A stretch of DNA of 64,000 nucleotides, taken from NCBI RefSeq assembly GCF_030410485.1, contig NZ_JAUHHC010000004.1, forward strand, positions 1 to 64,000, given 5' to 3'. This document shows, piece after piece, positions 39,201-54,200 of this stretch. Position 1 is the stretch's first letter. Each line of letters opens with the position of its first letter. The notes under the pieces are model-generated. The model saw only the letters and a list, made by a program, of their open reading frames with translations, did not search any database and was not told where the DNA came from. The stretch comes from Roseateles violae. Its GTDB lineage: Bacteria > Pseudomonadota > Gammaproteobacteria > Burkholderiales > Burkholderiaceae_C. A program made the position numbers and the translations under genes.

Positions 39201-42200
39201 ATGGCAGCGGCGTCACCGCACCGGACGGCGAAGGCATCGTCTTCAGCAACGACGCCCAGGGGCGGCTCACCCGCGTCACCGCACCGGACGGCCGGGTCTT
39301 CGACTATGGCTACGACGCCGGCGGCAATCTGGTCGCGGCGCGTGACCTGTCGGCGGGCACTTCGCAGCGCTACGGCTATGCCGATCCGGCCAGCCATCTG
39401 CTGACCCTGGCCACCGCGCCAGGCAGCGGCGGCGAATCGATTGCCTATGGCAACAGGGTCAGCGTGCGCGTGATCGACGCCGACCTCGGCGCGGCGCTCG
39501 GCTACCTCGCCCAGGACCGCAGCGGCACGCTGGCCGCCGGTGCCGAGGCGCTGTACTCGCTGGCCGTGCGGCCCAGCGAGATCCAGCTGCCGCAGGGTGG
39601 CGCGATGCTGCTGGGCGTGCGGGTGAAGGCCACCAGCGGCTCGCTGGCACCGGCGATGCCGGTGATCGACGGGGCGGTGGCCATCGTCTCGGGCAGCGAT
39701 GCCGAGGGCGCCTTCGCGATCTTCCGCATCACGGCCGAAGGCCTGAAGACCCTGCGCATCGCCGGCAGCGGCGCGGGCGACTACCAGCTGCATCTGTTTG
39801 CCGCCGGCGACGTCAACGGCGACAGCAAGGTCGACGGCGCCGACGCCGCGGTCTTGATGGCCGCGCGCGGCACGAGCCGCGGCCAGGCCACTTTCCTCGC
39901 CGCCGCCGACATCAACCGCGACGGCCAGATCAACGCCGCCGACGCCCAGCTGCTGTTCGCCAACCTCGGCTTCGCGCCCAACCAGGGCCCGACCCTAGGC
40001 GCCGGCTCCGGCTTCACCCATGTGGACCTGCTCAGCCAGGTGCCGGTCGCCTCCTTCCTCAGCGACCCCGAGGGCGATGCGCTGAGCTTCCGCATCGTAT
40101 CGTCCACCCATGGCCAGGCCACGCTGTCCGGCGACGGCACGCGCGTGCTGTTCCGCCCCGAGGCCGGCTTTGCCGGCGACGCGACATTCACCGTCATCGC
40201 CGACGACGGCTTCACCCAGTCGTCCGCCGGCAATATCACCGTCCATGTCAGCGATGCACCGCTGCTGCAGCTGGACTTCGCCCAGCGCAATCCGACCCTG
40301 GCCCTGGGCGGCCGCTGGTTGCCCACGCTGATCGGCGATTTCGCCGACCAACAGGACGTGGTGCTGGACAGCAGCTACCTGACGCTGTCGATCAGCAATC
40401 CGGCGACGACCCGCTTGGTCGCCAACCAGGCCGTCATCGCGACGGCCCAGGGCTTCTCGATGCTCAGCGCGCAACGCGGCAGCATCGCCACCGCCACCGC
40501 CCTGGTGCTGGGCCAGCCCAATCCCTTCGAAAACCTGCAGCTCTTCAGCGGCCTGGACGTCTACCCGCATGCGATCACGCTGGTGCCGGGCATCGGCTAC
40601 AAGCCGCTGACGGTCAAGGTCGAGGGCGGCGCCGAGGTGACGACCCAGACCGCTTATGTGGCGGGCAACAGCCAGGTTGTCAGCGTGGACGCCGCCGGCG
40701 TCATGCATGCGCTGGCCGAGGGCGACAGCGAGGTCGCCATCGTCTACAACGGCGCCGAGTTCCGCATGCCGGTGCATGTACGGGCGCCCGATATCGGCAG
40801 CGCGACGATGGGCACGCTGGGCGGTGCGGTGGCGACGCCGGACGGCGCCGTGCTGACGATCGCGCCGAATTCGATGGACGCGCCGCGCACGGTGTCGATC
40901 GAGCGGGTCGAGCGGTCGACGCTGCCGATGGCCGTGCCCGAGGGCTTCGATTTCCTCGGCGCCTTCAATATCGACCTCGGCGGCGAGACCCTGGACAACC
41001 CGGCGCAGTTTGCGGTCCGGGTGCCCGACGAGGTGCCGGCCGGCACGCGCCTGTACCTGTTCCGCGCCGGCGCCCTGCCCAACGAGCAGGGTCAGATGGA
41101 AGGCAAGTGGTTCCAGAACGAGGTGGCCGTCGTCGGCCTCGACCATATCGCCCGCACCAGCTCGCCGCCCTGGCCGGGCGTGCTCAACACCGGCATCTGG
41201 ATGCTGGGCAAGGCCGGCTCCGACGTCAGCCTGGCCCAGGGCATCCTGACGGTAAACCTGCCGGTCGGCATGATCCCCTTCATCTCGGCCCCGGGCATAG
41301 GCGGCATCGCCACCTATGCGCCGACGATCGCGGTCAGCTTCAACGTCAGCCAGCTGCACATCGTCGCCATCCCGGTCCAGGGCCTGCCCATCGTCACGCC
41401 GGTGGGCGTGCACCTGAACCCGGGCGCCGTCACCACCTTCCAGGCGGTCGTCAACCAGCCCGCCTCGGCCGTGCCGGAGTCGCCGGTGATCCTGGCGCGC
41501 GGCTTCGAGTTCCGCAATGTCAACGGCCAGATGCAGCCGCTGCTGACCTTGGCGGGCCTGCATTTCGCCAGCGGCCCGGCCGGCACGCTGAGCTCCGAGC
41601 TGAAGGTGATGTTCCAGCAGAACGGCCGCACCGAGATCGGCGATCTGGTCGGCGGCGTCACGACCGATGCCGACGGCATCGAGCACATCGCGATCAAGGT
41701 GCCGCAGTCCATCATCCTGGGCCTGGCCAAGGTCTCGGTCGCCCGCATCGACCAGGTGCCTCAATGGGACGAGTGCACCGGCACGGTCAAGCCGCTGGAC
41801 CGGGCCTATATCAGCCTGCCCGAGCAGTTGCCGGCGCCGGGCAGCTATGTGGTCTCGGCGCTGCGCACGCTGGGCCAGGTCGGTGTCTACACCCAGGGCG
41901 ATCCGAGCGCGCCCGGCCTGGCCGGCCAGACCGCCGCCTTGCAACTGGTGGCGACGATTCCGGTCGGCACCTACCCGCGCGACACCGCGCTGACCGCCGA
42001 CCACACGCGCGCCTATGTGAGCGTTTCCGGCAATCCGGGCGGCCGCAACGGCCTGGCCGTGGTCGACCTGATCGCGATGCAGCAGGTCAAGATCAAGGAC
42101 GAGAACGATCCGGGCAGCACCATCATCAAGCTGCCCGCCGGCTCGCGCCCCTTCTGGGTCGCGCTCGATCCGGCCAACCGCTACGCCTATGTGAGCGAGG

Positions 42201-45200
42201 AAGATCCGCAGGGCGGCGGTATCCTGGGCCATGGCCTGATCTATGTGGTCGACATCGATCCGAACTCGCCCACCTTCAACCAGTACCTCAAGACCATCGA
42301 CGTCGGCGTGGCGCCCTTCGGCCTACGCGAGCTGATCGTCAGCGAGGACGGCAAGCGCCTCTACGTTGCCGCGCCGAACCGCACCGGCTACGAGAAGCCG
42401 ATCACCGGCTTCGAGAAGAGCGCCATCTACGTGATCAATGTCGATGCGGCCGATCGTCCGGAGAATCCCAACCACAATCCCAAGCATTTCTGGGAAGTGC
42501 TGGGCGCGATCCCGACCGGCGAGGAGACCTATGCGCTGCGCAACTCGGGCAGCGCCGACCGCATCCTCTTCACCAACCGTTATTTCGACAACGAGGACGC
42601 GGTCAGCTATATCGACGTCAAGGACCTCAGCGCGACGCCCTTCGGCACGCCCCATGCGCTGCTGGGCCCCGAGGGCCTGACCCTGGGCGGCACGAACAAC
42701 AGCTTTGACGTCAACAACGCCAGCGACGTCATCGTCATTCCGGCCGACACCTTCAAGAGCGTGCTGGGCCATGCGCATCCGGAGTACATGCTGGTGGCCG
42801 GCTACAACCGCTATCAGCAGGGCATCCCCTCCTCCGACCCCGACTACGCACTGACCGCGCCCGGCAGCGGCCAGCCCAGCGGCAGCAATATCGGCGTCGT
42901 CCGCGCCGGCGAGCTGCTGGCGGCGACGACGCCGATCCCGATCGGCGTGCTCGACAACCTGGCCCTGGCCTCCGGCTACAACTACCTGTTCGCGGCCTTC
43001 CGCGGCGTCGACGTCGTCATTCCCGACCCCAGCGTGCCCGGCGGCGTGCGGCGCAGCACCGGCGCGGTGATGGCCTACAACCTGGTCAACCTGATCGGCC
43101 AGGTCGAGGCGATCTACAACAACAGCACGCTCACCGCCGGCCAGAAGCTGCGCATGTCGCGCTTCCCGATCGAGCAGCTGACCGACAACGCCGAACTGCT
43201 GCCGCTGCAGGAGGATCTGCAGGGCTACAACACCGCGATCGACATCAAGGCCGACTACCGCGTGATCGGCGCCAGCTTCGCCCGCGGCGAGTACAGCTTC
43301 GGCGTGCCCTATGTGATGGACGGCTTCGGCCACTACATCGATGCGCAGAACACGGTGCTGCCCTACTGGCGCGACGCCAAGGGCAACTGGTACCTGGTCA
43401 CCTGGGACGCCAACAACAACATCGTCTCCAAGCTGCCCTACACGGCCGGCGTGCCGCCGGGCGTGCAGCTCTCGCCCAATGCACCGTTCGCGACCGGCGG
43501 CGCGGCCCAGGGCCTGTCCTCGCACCCGACCGAGGTGGCGCCGGGTCCGCGCATCGTCAACCAGTTCGACTTCGGCCGCAGCAGCGCGCTGAACGACCGC
43601 AACGATATGGGCGTCAAGGACCTGCTGGACGCCATCGTCGGCGACCCGCAGAACTGCCCGCCGGATCAGGTGGGCTCGACGGTCCAGATGGACAGCGGCG
43701 TCGTCAACGAGACGCATGCGCTGGTGTCCTACCAGTCGCTGGGCCAGACCCAGCAGCTGATGCTGAACTACGACTCGCTGGCCGCCGATCCGCGCCAGAT
43801 CATCAACTTCAGCTTCGAGGGCCTGGCCGCCGAGCTCGATGCCTACCGACCGCATGCGCGCGCCGACGAGCTGAGCCCCGACGGCAAGCTGATCATGGCG
43901 GTGCAGATCACCGCCACCGGCGAGGACGGCACGAGCGTCACGACCGCCACCCAGTACTGGAAGATCAACCCCGGCCAGAACGTCATCACGGCCGCGATGA
44001 TGGTGGACTTCAGCACGCTGCCGGCCGGCAATGTCTACTACACGGTGACGGCCAAGCTGGGCGGCAAGGACCGCATCAGCAATGGCACGCGGCTGAACAC
44101 CAATGGCATCGACAGCGCCTTCGGCCGCGGCTGGAGCCTGCAAGGGCTGCAGACCTTGAAGGTGGACGCCGACGGCGGCGTCACCATCAGCGACGGCAAT
44201 GGCAATGCCCAGCATTACGACCATATCGAGACGCCGGAACTGCAGAGCTCGACCTGCGTGACCGAGTCGCAGGACCTCTACCGCGGCGCGGAGGACAACC
44301 AGGTCACGCTGAAGAAAAACGCCAACGGCGAGTTCGAGCGCACGCTGGAGGACGGCACGGTCTACACCTATTCCGCGCCGACAAAGGACCCGGCGACCGG
44401 CAAGACCCTGCCCGGACACCTGATCAAGGTGACCGACCGCTACGGCAACGCCACCAAATACGACTACGACGCCGCCGGCAATCTGACCCGCATCACCGAC
44501 CCGGTCGGCCTGAAGACCGAGTTCGGCTACAGCGGCAAGCAGGTCACCAGCATCACCGACCCGGCCGGCCGCATCACCAAGCTGGTCTACAGCGGCAAGG
44601 ACCTGGTCAAGGTCATCGACCCCGACCAGTCCTTCAATAGCTTCGGCTACGACGCGCTGGGCCACCTGACCACGTCAACCAGCAAGCTGGGCGCCACCGA
44701 CCTGCACATCTACGACGAGGTCAGCGGCCGGCTGAGCAAGGTGGAGCGCGCGGACGGCTCGAGCACCGAACTGACGCCCTGGCAGCTGAACGGCCTGACA
44801 GATCCGGCCCTGAGCATCGACAAGGCCAGCCCGGCCCAGGCCCAGGCGAAGAAGATCGATACCTTCACGGCGACGATGAAGTCGGCCAACGGCAACGTCC
44901 GCATCGAGACCATGGACGAGCATGGCCGCACGCTGCGGGCCGAAGACTCGCTGGGCGAATACCTGAACCACACCCGCGACGCGGCCGGCAACGTCATCAA
45001 GACCGGCAATATCGGCGGCGGCTTCACCGAGTCCAGCTACGACAGCCGTGGCAACCGCCTGACCTTGACCGACGCCTATGGCACCAGCAGCTTCAGCTAC
45101 GACGGCAAGTTCAACCGCCTGACCAGCACGACGGACGCGCTCGGCCACACGACCCACTACCAGATCGACGCCAAGGGCAACAATATCGGCACGACCTGGG

Positions 45201-48200
45201 CCGACGGCACGCAGACGCTGTACAGCTATCTGCCGCAGGGCATGCTGTCAACGCAGACCGACGCGCTGGGCCGCCAGACGGCTTATTTCTACGACGCGCA
45301 GGGCCGGCTGGCCAAGGTCCGCTACCCGGACACCAGCTTCAAGACCTACGAGTACGACCTGGCCGGCAATATCTCGGCCATGGTGGACGAGCTGGGCCAC
45401 CGCAGCGAATACAAGTACGACGCGATGAACCGCCTGGTGTCCACGCGCACGGCCGATCCGGACGGCGGCGGCCCGCAGACGCCCAGCACGCGCAGCAGCA
45501 CGTACGACGCGGCGGGCAATATGCTCACCCAGACCGACGAGCTGGGCGCCGTCACGACGATGACGTACGACCAGCTGGGCCGCCTGACCAGCACCGTGGA
45601 CCGCGAGGGCCACACCACGACGCGCGAGTACGACCTCAGCGGCAATCTGAAGAAGCTGACCGACGGCCGCAACAACAGCACCGAATACAGCTACGACCTG
45701 CGCAACCGCCTCGTCAAGCAGACCGACGCGCTGCAGGGCGAGAAGAGCTACGAGTACCAGCGCGCCAATCTGGTCAGCGCCATCACCGACGAGGAAGGTC
45801 ACACCACCCGTCTGAGCTACGACGAGCGCGGCCGCCTGATCACCGAGACCGACGCCAACGGCAAGAAGACCAGCCACAGCTACGACGGCGCCAACAACAG
45901 GACCAGCACGACCGACGCGAACAACCAGCTCACGCAGTACCGCTACGACGCGATGAACCGCCTCTTCGAAACCGAGGATGCGCTGCATGGCATCACGGCG
46001 GCCGTCTACGACCCGGTCGGCAATCTGATCGCGAGCTTCGATGCGCTGCACCGCAAGAGCGTCACCGAGTACGACCTGCGCGACCGCCCGGTGCGCCAGA
46101 CCGACGCCCTGGGCGGCGTCAAGACCTGGAGCTACGACGCGGCCGGCAATCTGATCAAGTCCGGCGACGAGCTGGGCCGCGAGACCCTGTACGGCTACGA
46201 CAATCTGAACCGGCGCATCAGCATCACCCTGCCCGACCCGGACGGCAACGGCGCGCAACTGCCCTCGGTGACGACCACGGTCTATGACGCGGCCGGCCGG
46301 GTGGTCTCGGTGACCGATGCGCTGAATCACAAGACCAGCTATGCCTACGACGCGCTGGGCCGCCTGCTCAAGACCACCGACGCGCTGAACGGAACGATCA
46401 GCCGCAGCTACGACGAGAACGGCAATGTCGTGAAACTGGTCGACGCGCTGGGCGCGACCACGGTCAATGTCTACGACAAGCTCAACCGCCTCACCCAGAG
46501 CACCCTGCCCGACCCGGATGGCAGCAACGGCCAGCAGACCACGCCGGTGCGCAAGTACGCCTACGACAAGGTCGGCAATCTGACCCATGTCACCGATGCG
46601 CTGAACCACTCGACGAGCTACGAGTACGACAAGGTCGGCCGTCGCCTGCTGATGACCGACGCGCTCAACGGCGAGACGCGCTGGGAATACGACAACGTCG
46701 GCAATCTGAAATCGCTGACCGACCCGCTGGGGCACAAGACCAGCTACGTCTATGACGCGCTGAATCGCCGCGTCAGCGAAACCCTGCCAGGCGGCGGCTC
46801 GCCGGCCTCCAAGACCGAGACCGTCTTCGACGCGGTCGGCAATCTCATCGCCGTCGTCGACGCGCGCGGCAACACCACGACCTTCGGCTACGACGATCTG
46901 AACCGCCAGATCACGCGCAAGGACGCGCTGAACGGCCTGACCACGATGGTCTACGACAAGGTCGGCAACCTCGTCGCCTCCACCGACGAGGAAGGCCGCA
47001 AGACCAGCTACCTCTACGACGGCCAGGACCGCCGCATCCAGATCACCCAGCCGGACCCGGCCGGTGGCAGCGGCGTCGGTCCCATCACCACGTTCAGCTA
47101 TGACGCGGCGGGCAGGCTCGTCGCCATCACCGACGCGCTGACGCACAGGACCGAGTACGACTATGACGCGCTGAACCGCCAGACCGCGATCCGCTTTGCC
47201 GACGGCACGAGCCGCTCGCAGAGCTACGACGCCGTCGGCCATATGCTGTCCAGCACCGACGAGACCGGCGCCAAGACGACGCGCAGCTATGACCTGCTGG
47301 GCCGTCTCGTCACCATCAGCGAGGCCGATCCCGACGGCGGCGGCCCGCTGACCTCGCCGCTGACGCGCCTGGTCTACGACGCCGAAGGCAATCTGCTCAG
47401 CAGCACCGATCCTCGCAATAACACGACGAGCTTCAGCTACGACGCGCTGAACCGCCGCGTGGACCGCATCGATGCGCTGAATAAGACCTCCACGCTGCGC
47501 TACGACGCGGCCGGTCGCATCGTCGAGAACATCGACGAGAGCGGGCGCAGCAGCAAGTACACGCTGGACGCCCAGGGCCGCGTGCTGAGCATCACCGATG
47601 CCGACCCCGATGGCAGCGGCGGCCCGCAGGCCGCGCCGGTCACCAGCTATACCTATGACGCGATGGGCCATGTGCTCACCGTCACCGACGCGCTCAACCG
47701 CGTCACCACCCATGTCTACGACAAGCTCGGTCGCGAGGTGAAGACCATCGACGCCCGCAACGGCGAGTGGACGCTGGAGTACGACAAGGTCGGCAATATC
47801 GTGGCGTCCACCGACGCGCTCGGCCGGCGCACCGTCAGCGTCTACGACGCGCTGGACCGCGCCATCGAGGTCCATCAACCGGACCCGGACGGCAACGGCG
47901 GCCAGGCCGCGCCGGTCAGCCTGATGTCCTACGATGAGGTGGGCAATCTGCTGTCGATGACCGACGCCGTCGGCCGGCGCACCGTCAGCGTCTACGACGC
48001 GCTGGACCGCGCCATCGAGGTCCATCAACCGGACCCGGACGGCAACGGCGGCCAGGCCGCGCCGGTCAGCCTGATGTCCTACGATGAGGTGGGCAATCTG
48101 CTGTCGATGACCGACGCCGTCGGCGCCGTCACGCGCTACGCCTACGACGAGCGCAACCGCGCCGTCAAGATGACCGACGCGCTGGACGGCGTCATGCTAA

Positions 48201-51200
48201 CCGGCTACGACGCCGCGGGCCGCGTCACCTCGGTGACCGATGCGCTCGGGCGCGTGACGAAGACGGCCTACGACGCCCTCGGCCGTGTCACCGGCATCAT
48301 GGCCCCCGACCCGGACGGCGCCGGCGGCCAGAGCGCCTCGGAGACCCGCTTTTCCTATGACGCCGCCGGCAATCTGCTGCGCCGTACCGACGCGCTCGGC
48401 CGCGTCACGCAGTACGGCTATGACGCGCTGAACCGCCGCATCGAGATCGTCGACGCCGCCGGCCAGACCACCACGCTGGCCTACGACGAGGTGGGGCGCC
48501 TGCTGCTCAGCACCGATGTGCTGGGCAACGCCACCAGCTACGCCTACGACAGGCTGGGCCACCTGCTCAGCAGCACGCGCCCCGACCCGGACGGCAGCGG
48601 CAGCCAGACCGCACCGGTGACGCGCTACGCCTATGACGCGGCGGGCAATATCGTGTCGGTGACCGACGCGATGAACGGCGTCACGAGCTTCGGCTACGAC
48701 GAACTGAACCGCCGCGTCACGACGACCGATGCGCTGAACCAGAGCAGCAGCGTTGCCTACGACGCCGTCGGCAATATGACCCGCAGCACCGACGCCGCCG
48801 GTCGCGTGACCCTGCGCAGCTATGACGCGCTGGACCGCCTGGTCAGCGTGACCGCGCCGGATCCCGACGGCGCCAACGGCCCGCTGGCCGCGCCGGTGAC
48901 GCAGTTCCGCTACGACGCCAACGGCCGCGAGATCGAACGCATCGACGCGCTGAACCGCAGCAGCTTTACCGAGTACGACAAGCTGGGCCGCACCGTGGCC
49001 GTCAGGGACGCGCTGAACGGCGTGATGTCCATGGTCTACGACGCGGTCGGCAACCTGGTCACGCAGACCGACGCGCTGGGCCGCAAGACCCACTACGCCT
49101 ACGACGGCATGAACCGCCGCATCGGCATGCTGCAGCCCGATCCGGACGGCAGCGGCCCCGAGACCGCGCCGGCCACCGTCGTCATCTACGACGCCGTCGG
49201 CAACGTCACCAGCATCACCGACCCGCTGAACCGCACGACCCGCTACGCTTACGACCTGCTGGACCGCAATACCAGCGTGACCGATGCGCTGAACCAGGTG
49301 ACGCGCAGCGTCTACGACAAGGCCGGCAACCGCGTCGCCAGCATCGACCAGGCCGGCCAGGTGACGAGCTATGCCTACGACGCGCTGTACCGCCTCGTCA
49401 GCGTCACCGAGCCAGACCCGGATGGCAGCAGCGGCGCGCAGACCGCGCCCGTCACCCGCTTCGGCTACGACGCCAATGGCAACCGGACCAGCGTCACCGA
49501 CGCGCTGAACCGCAGGACCACCACCGCCTACGACGCGCTCAACCGCGTCAAGAGCGTCACCGATGCGCTGAACGGCGTGAGCAGCGTGCAGCGCGACGCC
49601 GTGGGCAATATCACGTCCTCCACCGACGCGCTGAACCGAAGCACCTTCTTCGCCTATGACAATCTCGACCGCCTGGTCAGTACAAGGGACCCGCTGAACC
49701 ACGTCACCCGCCGCGACTACGACGCAGTGGGCAATGTCCTTGCGACGACCGATGCGCTGAACAAGGTCACGCGCTACGAGTACGACGCGCTGAACCGCAA
49801 TATCACGGTCACCGATGCGCTCGACGGGGTGACCCGCATGGCCTATGACGCGGTGGGCAACCGGGTCAGGACGACCGACGCGCTGGGCCATGTGCGCACG
49901 GATATCTACGACGACCTGAACCGTCGCATCGCCCATACCGAACCCGACCCGGACGGCGTCGGCGGCCAGGCCGCGGCCGTCACCCGCTGGAGCTATGACG
50001 CGGCCGGCAACCTGCTGAGCAGCACCGACCCGCTGAACCAGGTGAGCACGCGCAGCTACGACGCGCTGAACCGCCTGCTGACCGAGACCGACCCGCTGAA
50101 CGGCGTGACCCGCTACAGCTACGACAGCCGCGGCAACCTGGCCTCCTTCACCGACGCCAACAACTACCGTACCGACTACGCCTACGACGCGCTGAACCGA
50201 CGCGTCGTCGAAATGGATCCCTTCGGCGCCAGCAGCAGCTTCGACTACGACGCGGTTGGCAATCTGGTGTCGCAGAAAGACCGGCTCGGCCGGGTCAGCA
50301 GCTATGGCTACGACGCCCTGAACCGCCGCAGCAGCGAACAGTGGCTGGACGCACAGGGCCAGGCCACGCGCACGATCACGCGCAGCTACGACGCCGCCGG
50401 CCAGCTGCTGAGCGTCAGCGATCCCGACGCAAGCTACAGCTACAGCTACGACCTTGCCGGCCGCCTGCTCAGCCAGGACAACGCCGGCAGCAGCGGCCAG
50501 CCGCACGAGCTGACGGTCTACGGCTACGACGACGCCGGCCGCCAGACCAGCGCGGTCCAGCAGGTCAACGGCCAGAACCTGCTGAGCACCAGCCGGGTCT
50601 ACGACGCGCTGGGTCGCCTGACCCAGGTCAGCCAGTCCGGCAGCGCTGCCGGTGTGGGTGCGCGCGTGACGATCGCCTACGACGCCATCGGCCAGACCCT
50701 GGCCGTGGACCGCTTCGTCGGGGCCAGCGGCAGCGCCGCCGTCACCACGCGCTATACCTGGGACGAGGCCGGCCGCGTGCTGGAGATCAAGCATGCCAAT
50801 GCCGGCGGCACGATCAACGACATCGTCCATAGCTGGGACCTGGCCGGCCGCCTGCTGTCCACCAGCAGCAGCGACGGCAGCACGCAATACAGCTACGACG
50901 CCCGCGGCCAGCTGACCGGCGTCGATTTCAGCTTCCAGCCCGACGAGTCCTTCGGCTACGACGCCAACGGCAACCCGACCAGCGGCGGCACGACGACGGG
51001 CACGGCCAACCGCGTGCTCAGCGACGAGCGCTACAGCTACAGCTACGACGCCGAAGGCAACCGCCTGACGCGCAGCGAGACCGCCACCGGCCTCGTCACC
51101 CGCTACAGCTGGGACCAGCGCAACCGCCTGGTCGCTGCCACCATCAGCACGGCCCAGGGCGAGCTCATTCACAACGAGGCCTTCCGCTACGACGCCTTCG

Positions 51201-54200
51201 ACCGCCGCATCAGCCGCAGCGAGGACGCGGACGGCGCCGCTGCGGGCGCGGCCGTCACCGAACACCTGTTCAACGACGGCAGTCAGGTCGCCCTGGTGCT
51301 GAACGGCGCCGGCACGGTGCTGCAGTCCTTCCTCTACGGCAGCCGCAGCGACCAGGTGCTGATGGAGCGCCATGGCGCGAGCTTCAGCTGGTCGCTGGCC
51401 GACCACCTGGGCACGGTGCGCGACGTCACCGACCTCGACGGCGATCTGCTCAACCATCTGCGCTACAACGCCTTCGGCCTGATCAGCAGCCAGAGCAACG
51501 CCGCCGCGGCGCCGCGCTACAGCTTCACCGGCCGCGAGTTCAACGCCGCGCTGGGCCTCTACGAGCTGCGCGCCCGCTGGTACGACCCGCAGGGTGGCCG
51601 CTTCATCAGCGAGGATCCGTCCGGCTTTGCCGGCGGCGACGCCAACCTCTACCGCTACGCCGCCAACGACCCGATCACCCGCTTCGACCCGACGGGCCTG
51701 TCCGCCAGCTTCTGGGACGAATACGGAAACCCGGCGGTCGAGACCGCCAAGGACATGGTCGATCCCAACACCATCGGCCAGGGCCTGGTCGGCGGCGGGG
51801 TCGCTGTGGGCCACTTCTTCGCCTCTTTCGCCACCGGCGTGGCCGACCTGGTCTGGTTCGCCGGCGATGCGGTGGGCGTGGGCGGCACCGCCCTGGCCGG
51901 CAAGGCCCAGTCGGCCTTCGGCCGCCTGATCGGCGACGCGCAGATGCAGCGCGACGGCGAGGCGCTCTACAACGCGGCCGTCGGTCCCATCATCGACAAG
52001 TTCACCCGCCCCTGCGGCGACTTCCTGCAGGCCATCGTCAGCCTGCCCAGCATGATCTCGCCCTCCAAGGGCCTGACCACGCGGCTCAACGAATGGGAAG
52101 ACGGCGTGTTCGACCAGTGGTCACCCGGCTACCGCCACGCGGCCCAGGCCGCGCGCACCGCGACCGACATCGCCAGCATCTTCCTCGACCCGCTGGCCGC
52201 CACCAGCCTGGTCAGCAAGGCCAAGGGCGTCGGCAACCTGGGCGAAAGCCTGGCCAAGCTCGGCTCCGCCAGCCGCGCCGAGTTGGCCGAGCTGCGCCTG
52301 CAGCGCCAGGCCAGCCAGTTCGGCCGGGCCGCCACCGAGGCCGAACTCGCCGCCGTGCGCGCAGCCGAGCGCTCCGGCATCAAGCTGAGCGAGATCGACA
52401 AGCTCAGCAACGGCCTGGTGCGCCAGACCGAACTCGAAGCCCAGATGGCCCGCGCCCAGGCCGGCAGTTCGGCGGCCATGCACCAGGCCGATGAGGCGCT
52501 GAGCAGTGCCCGCAAGACCGTGGACGGCATGCGGCCCGATCAGAACCGGGCCCATGTGCTGATCGAGAAGCTCGCGGCGACCCGGGCCGCGGACGAGGCG
52601 GATCGCCTGGCCGGCATCAAACATGCGCTGCCCGATGTGCCCTCCACCAAGGTGGACGAGAAGGTCAAGCAGATCAAGGAAGCGCTGAAGGCGAAATTCG
52701 GTTCCACCAGCGCGGCCTCCCAGGGCGAGAAGCTGGCGATCGCGACCGAGATCGAGCGCGCCGCACGCGAAGGCATGACGATCTCGACCGAAGCCGGCCG
52801 GGTGACCGGCAAGCTGCGCGTCGAGGTGCGCTCGGCCGACTACGCGACGGCGGCAGGCAACCGCTTCGGCGCCTGGCTGGGCCTCGAAGCCAAGCCGGAG
52901 GCGGTGAAGGCCAAGTCCCTGTTCGGCCTGGTGCCCAAGGACGGGCTGGAGAACCTGGGGAAGAAGATCGCCGGCGAAGGCGGCCTGCTCAAGTCCATCT
53001 GGAACACCGAAGGTGCATGGAACGAGAAGTTCGGCAACTGGATGCGGAGCAACTTCTACCGCGGCGACCAGGACATCGCGCGCGCCACGCTGACCTATGT
53101 CAACGCCGACAAGCGGCTGGTGACCTATTCGCTCAGCAACAGCGAGATCCTGGCGATGGGCGACCGCATGAACCTGACGCTCGCCGCCCAGGGCCACACG
53201 CCGTCCTTCCTGCACGGCGCGCACACGACGATGGACGTGCCCTGGGGCGGCTATGTGGACGCGGAGCTGATCAGCAAGATCGGCGAGCCGGGCTCGGTCA
53301 CGCAGTTCCGCATGGACTACGGCACCGGCACGATGCTGGGACGCGAGCGCAGCGCCACCCAGTACCGCAGCATCATCGAGAACAGCGGCGGCACCAGCCT
53401 GTGGCACGAAAGCTGGAACGCGAAGTCGGCTATTCCCGGGCCGGCCGACCAGGCGCCGATCTGGAAAGACATCTCCGGCCACGCCACCGAGGCGACCTTC
53501 ATGGGCACGCCCAGCAAGGCAGCGACCCAGACGGCGCCCATCCCGCTCAAGCGCGCGGTGCCGCTCACGGCGGCAGGCAATCCGATCTACCTGGCTCCCG
53601 AGCGCATGGCGCAGATCCAGCACGAGCTGGCCGCGGGTCGCTGGGCGATGGACGAGCCGGATATCAACAACTTCACGCCGATGCAGTATGTCGACGGCCT
53701 GATGCAGGCCAAGGACGAGGCCTCGCGCGGCCTGCTGCAGGCGTGGCGCGACGCCGCGCAGATCATGAGCAGCCGCGACCAGGGCATTCCGGTCGGCGGC
53801 ATCATGGAGCTCTACCTCTACCGCCTCGGCGGTGGCCAGTTCCTGGGCACGGCCGCGTCCGGCGCCGGCGCCCTGGCCACCCAGCCCGATATGGGCTCGG
53901 TGCTGGAGCTCAACCGGCTGGCCGGCGAGTTCTGGGGCCAGGCGCTCAACAGCGTCGACGCCGCCCGGCTGGCGAGCAATCTGCGCATCTCCTTCGCCGA
54001 CCTCCCCGCCGGCGAGCTCGGCGAGGCCTTCATCACGCAGCTGGATGCCGAGGGCCTGCCGTCCGAGGGTCGAATCGTGCTGGACCTCGACGCCGACGGC
54101 CATGGCTGGTACCTCGACCCCACGCCGCTGGACGACAGCGAGTTCAAGGGCGCCGTCGGTTCGCCCGCCGCCGGCCGCTACGACCTGCTCACCGTTCTGG

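Noticed and set aside
26207-39793. Very long antisense open frame (over 4,500 codons) opposite the giant gene, and several other antisense frames of 700-2,400 codons
   Set aside because: The giant gene has clear domain repeats on the plus strand. Long antisense frames are expected in very GC-rich repetitive coding DNA, and their translations are low-complexity with no domains.
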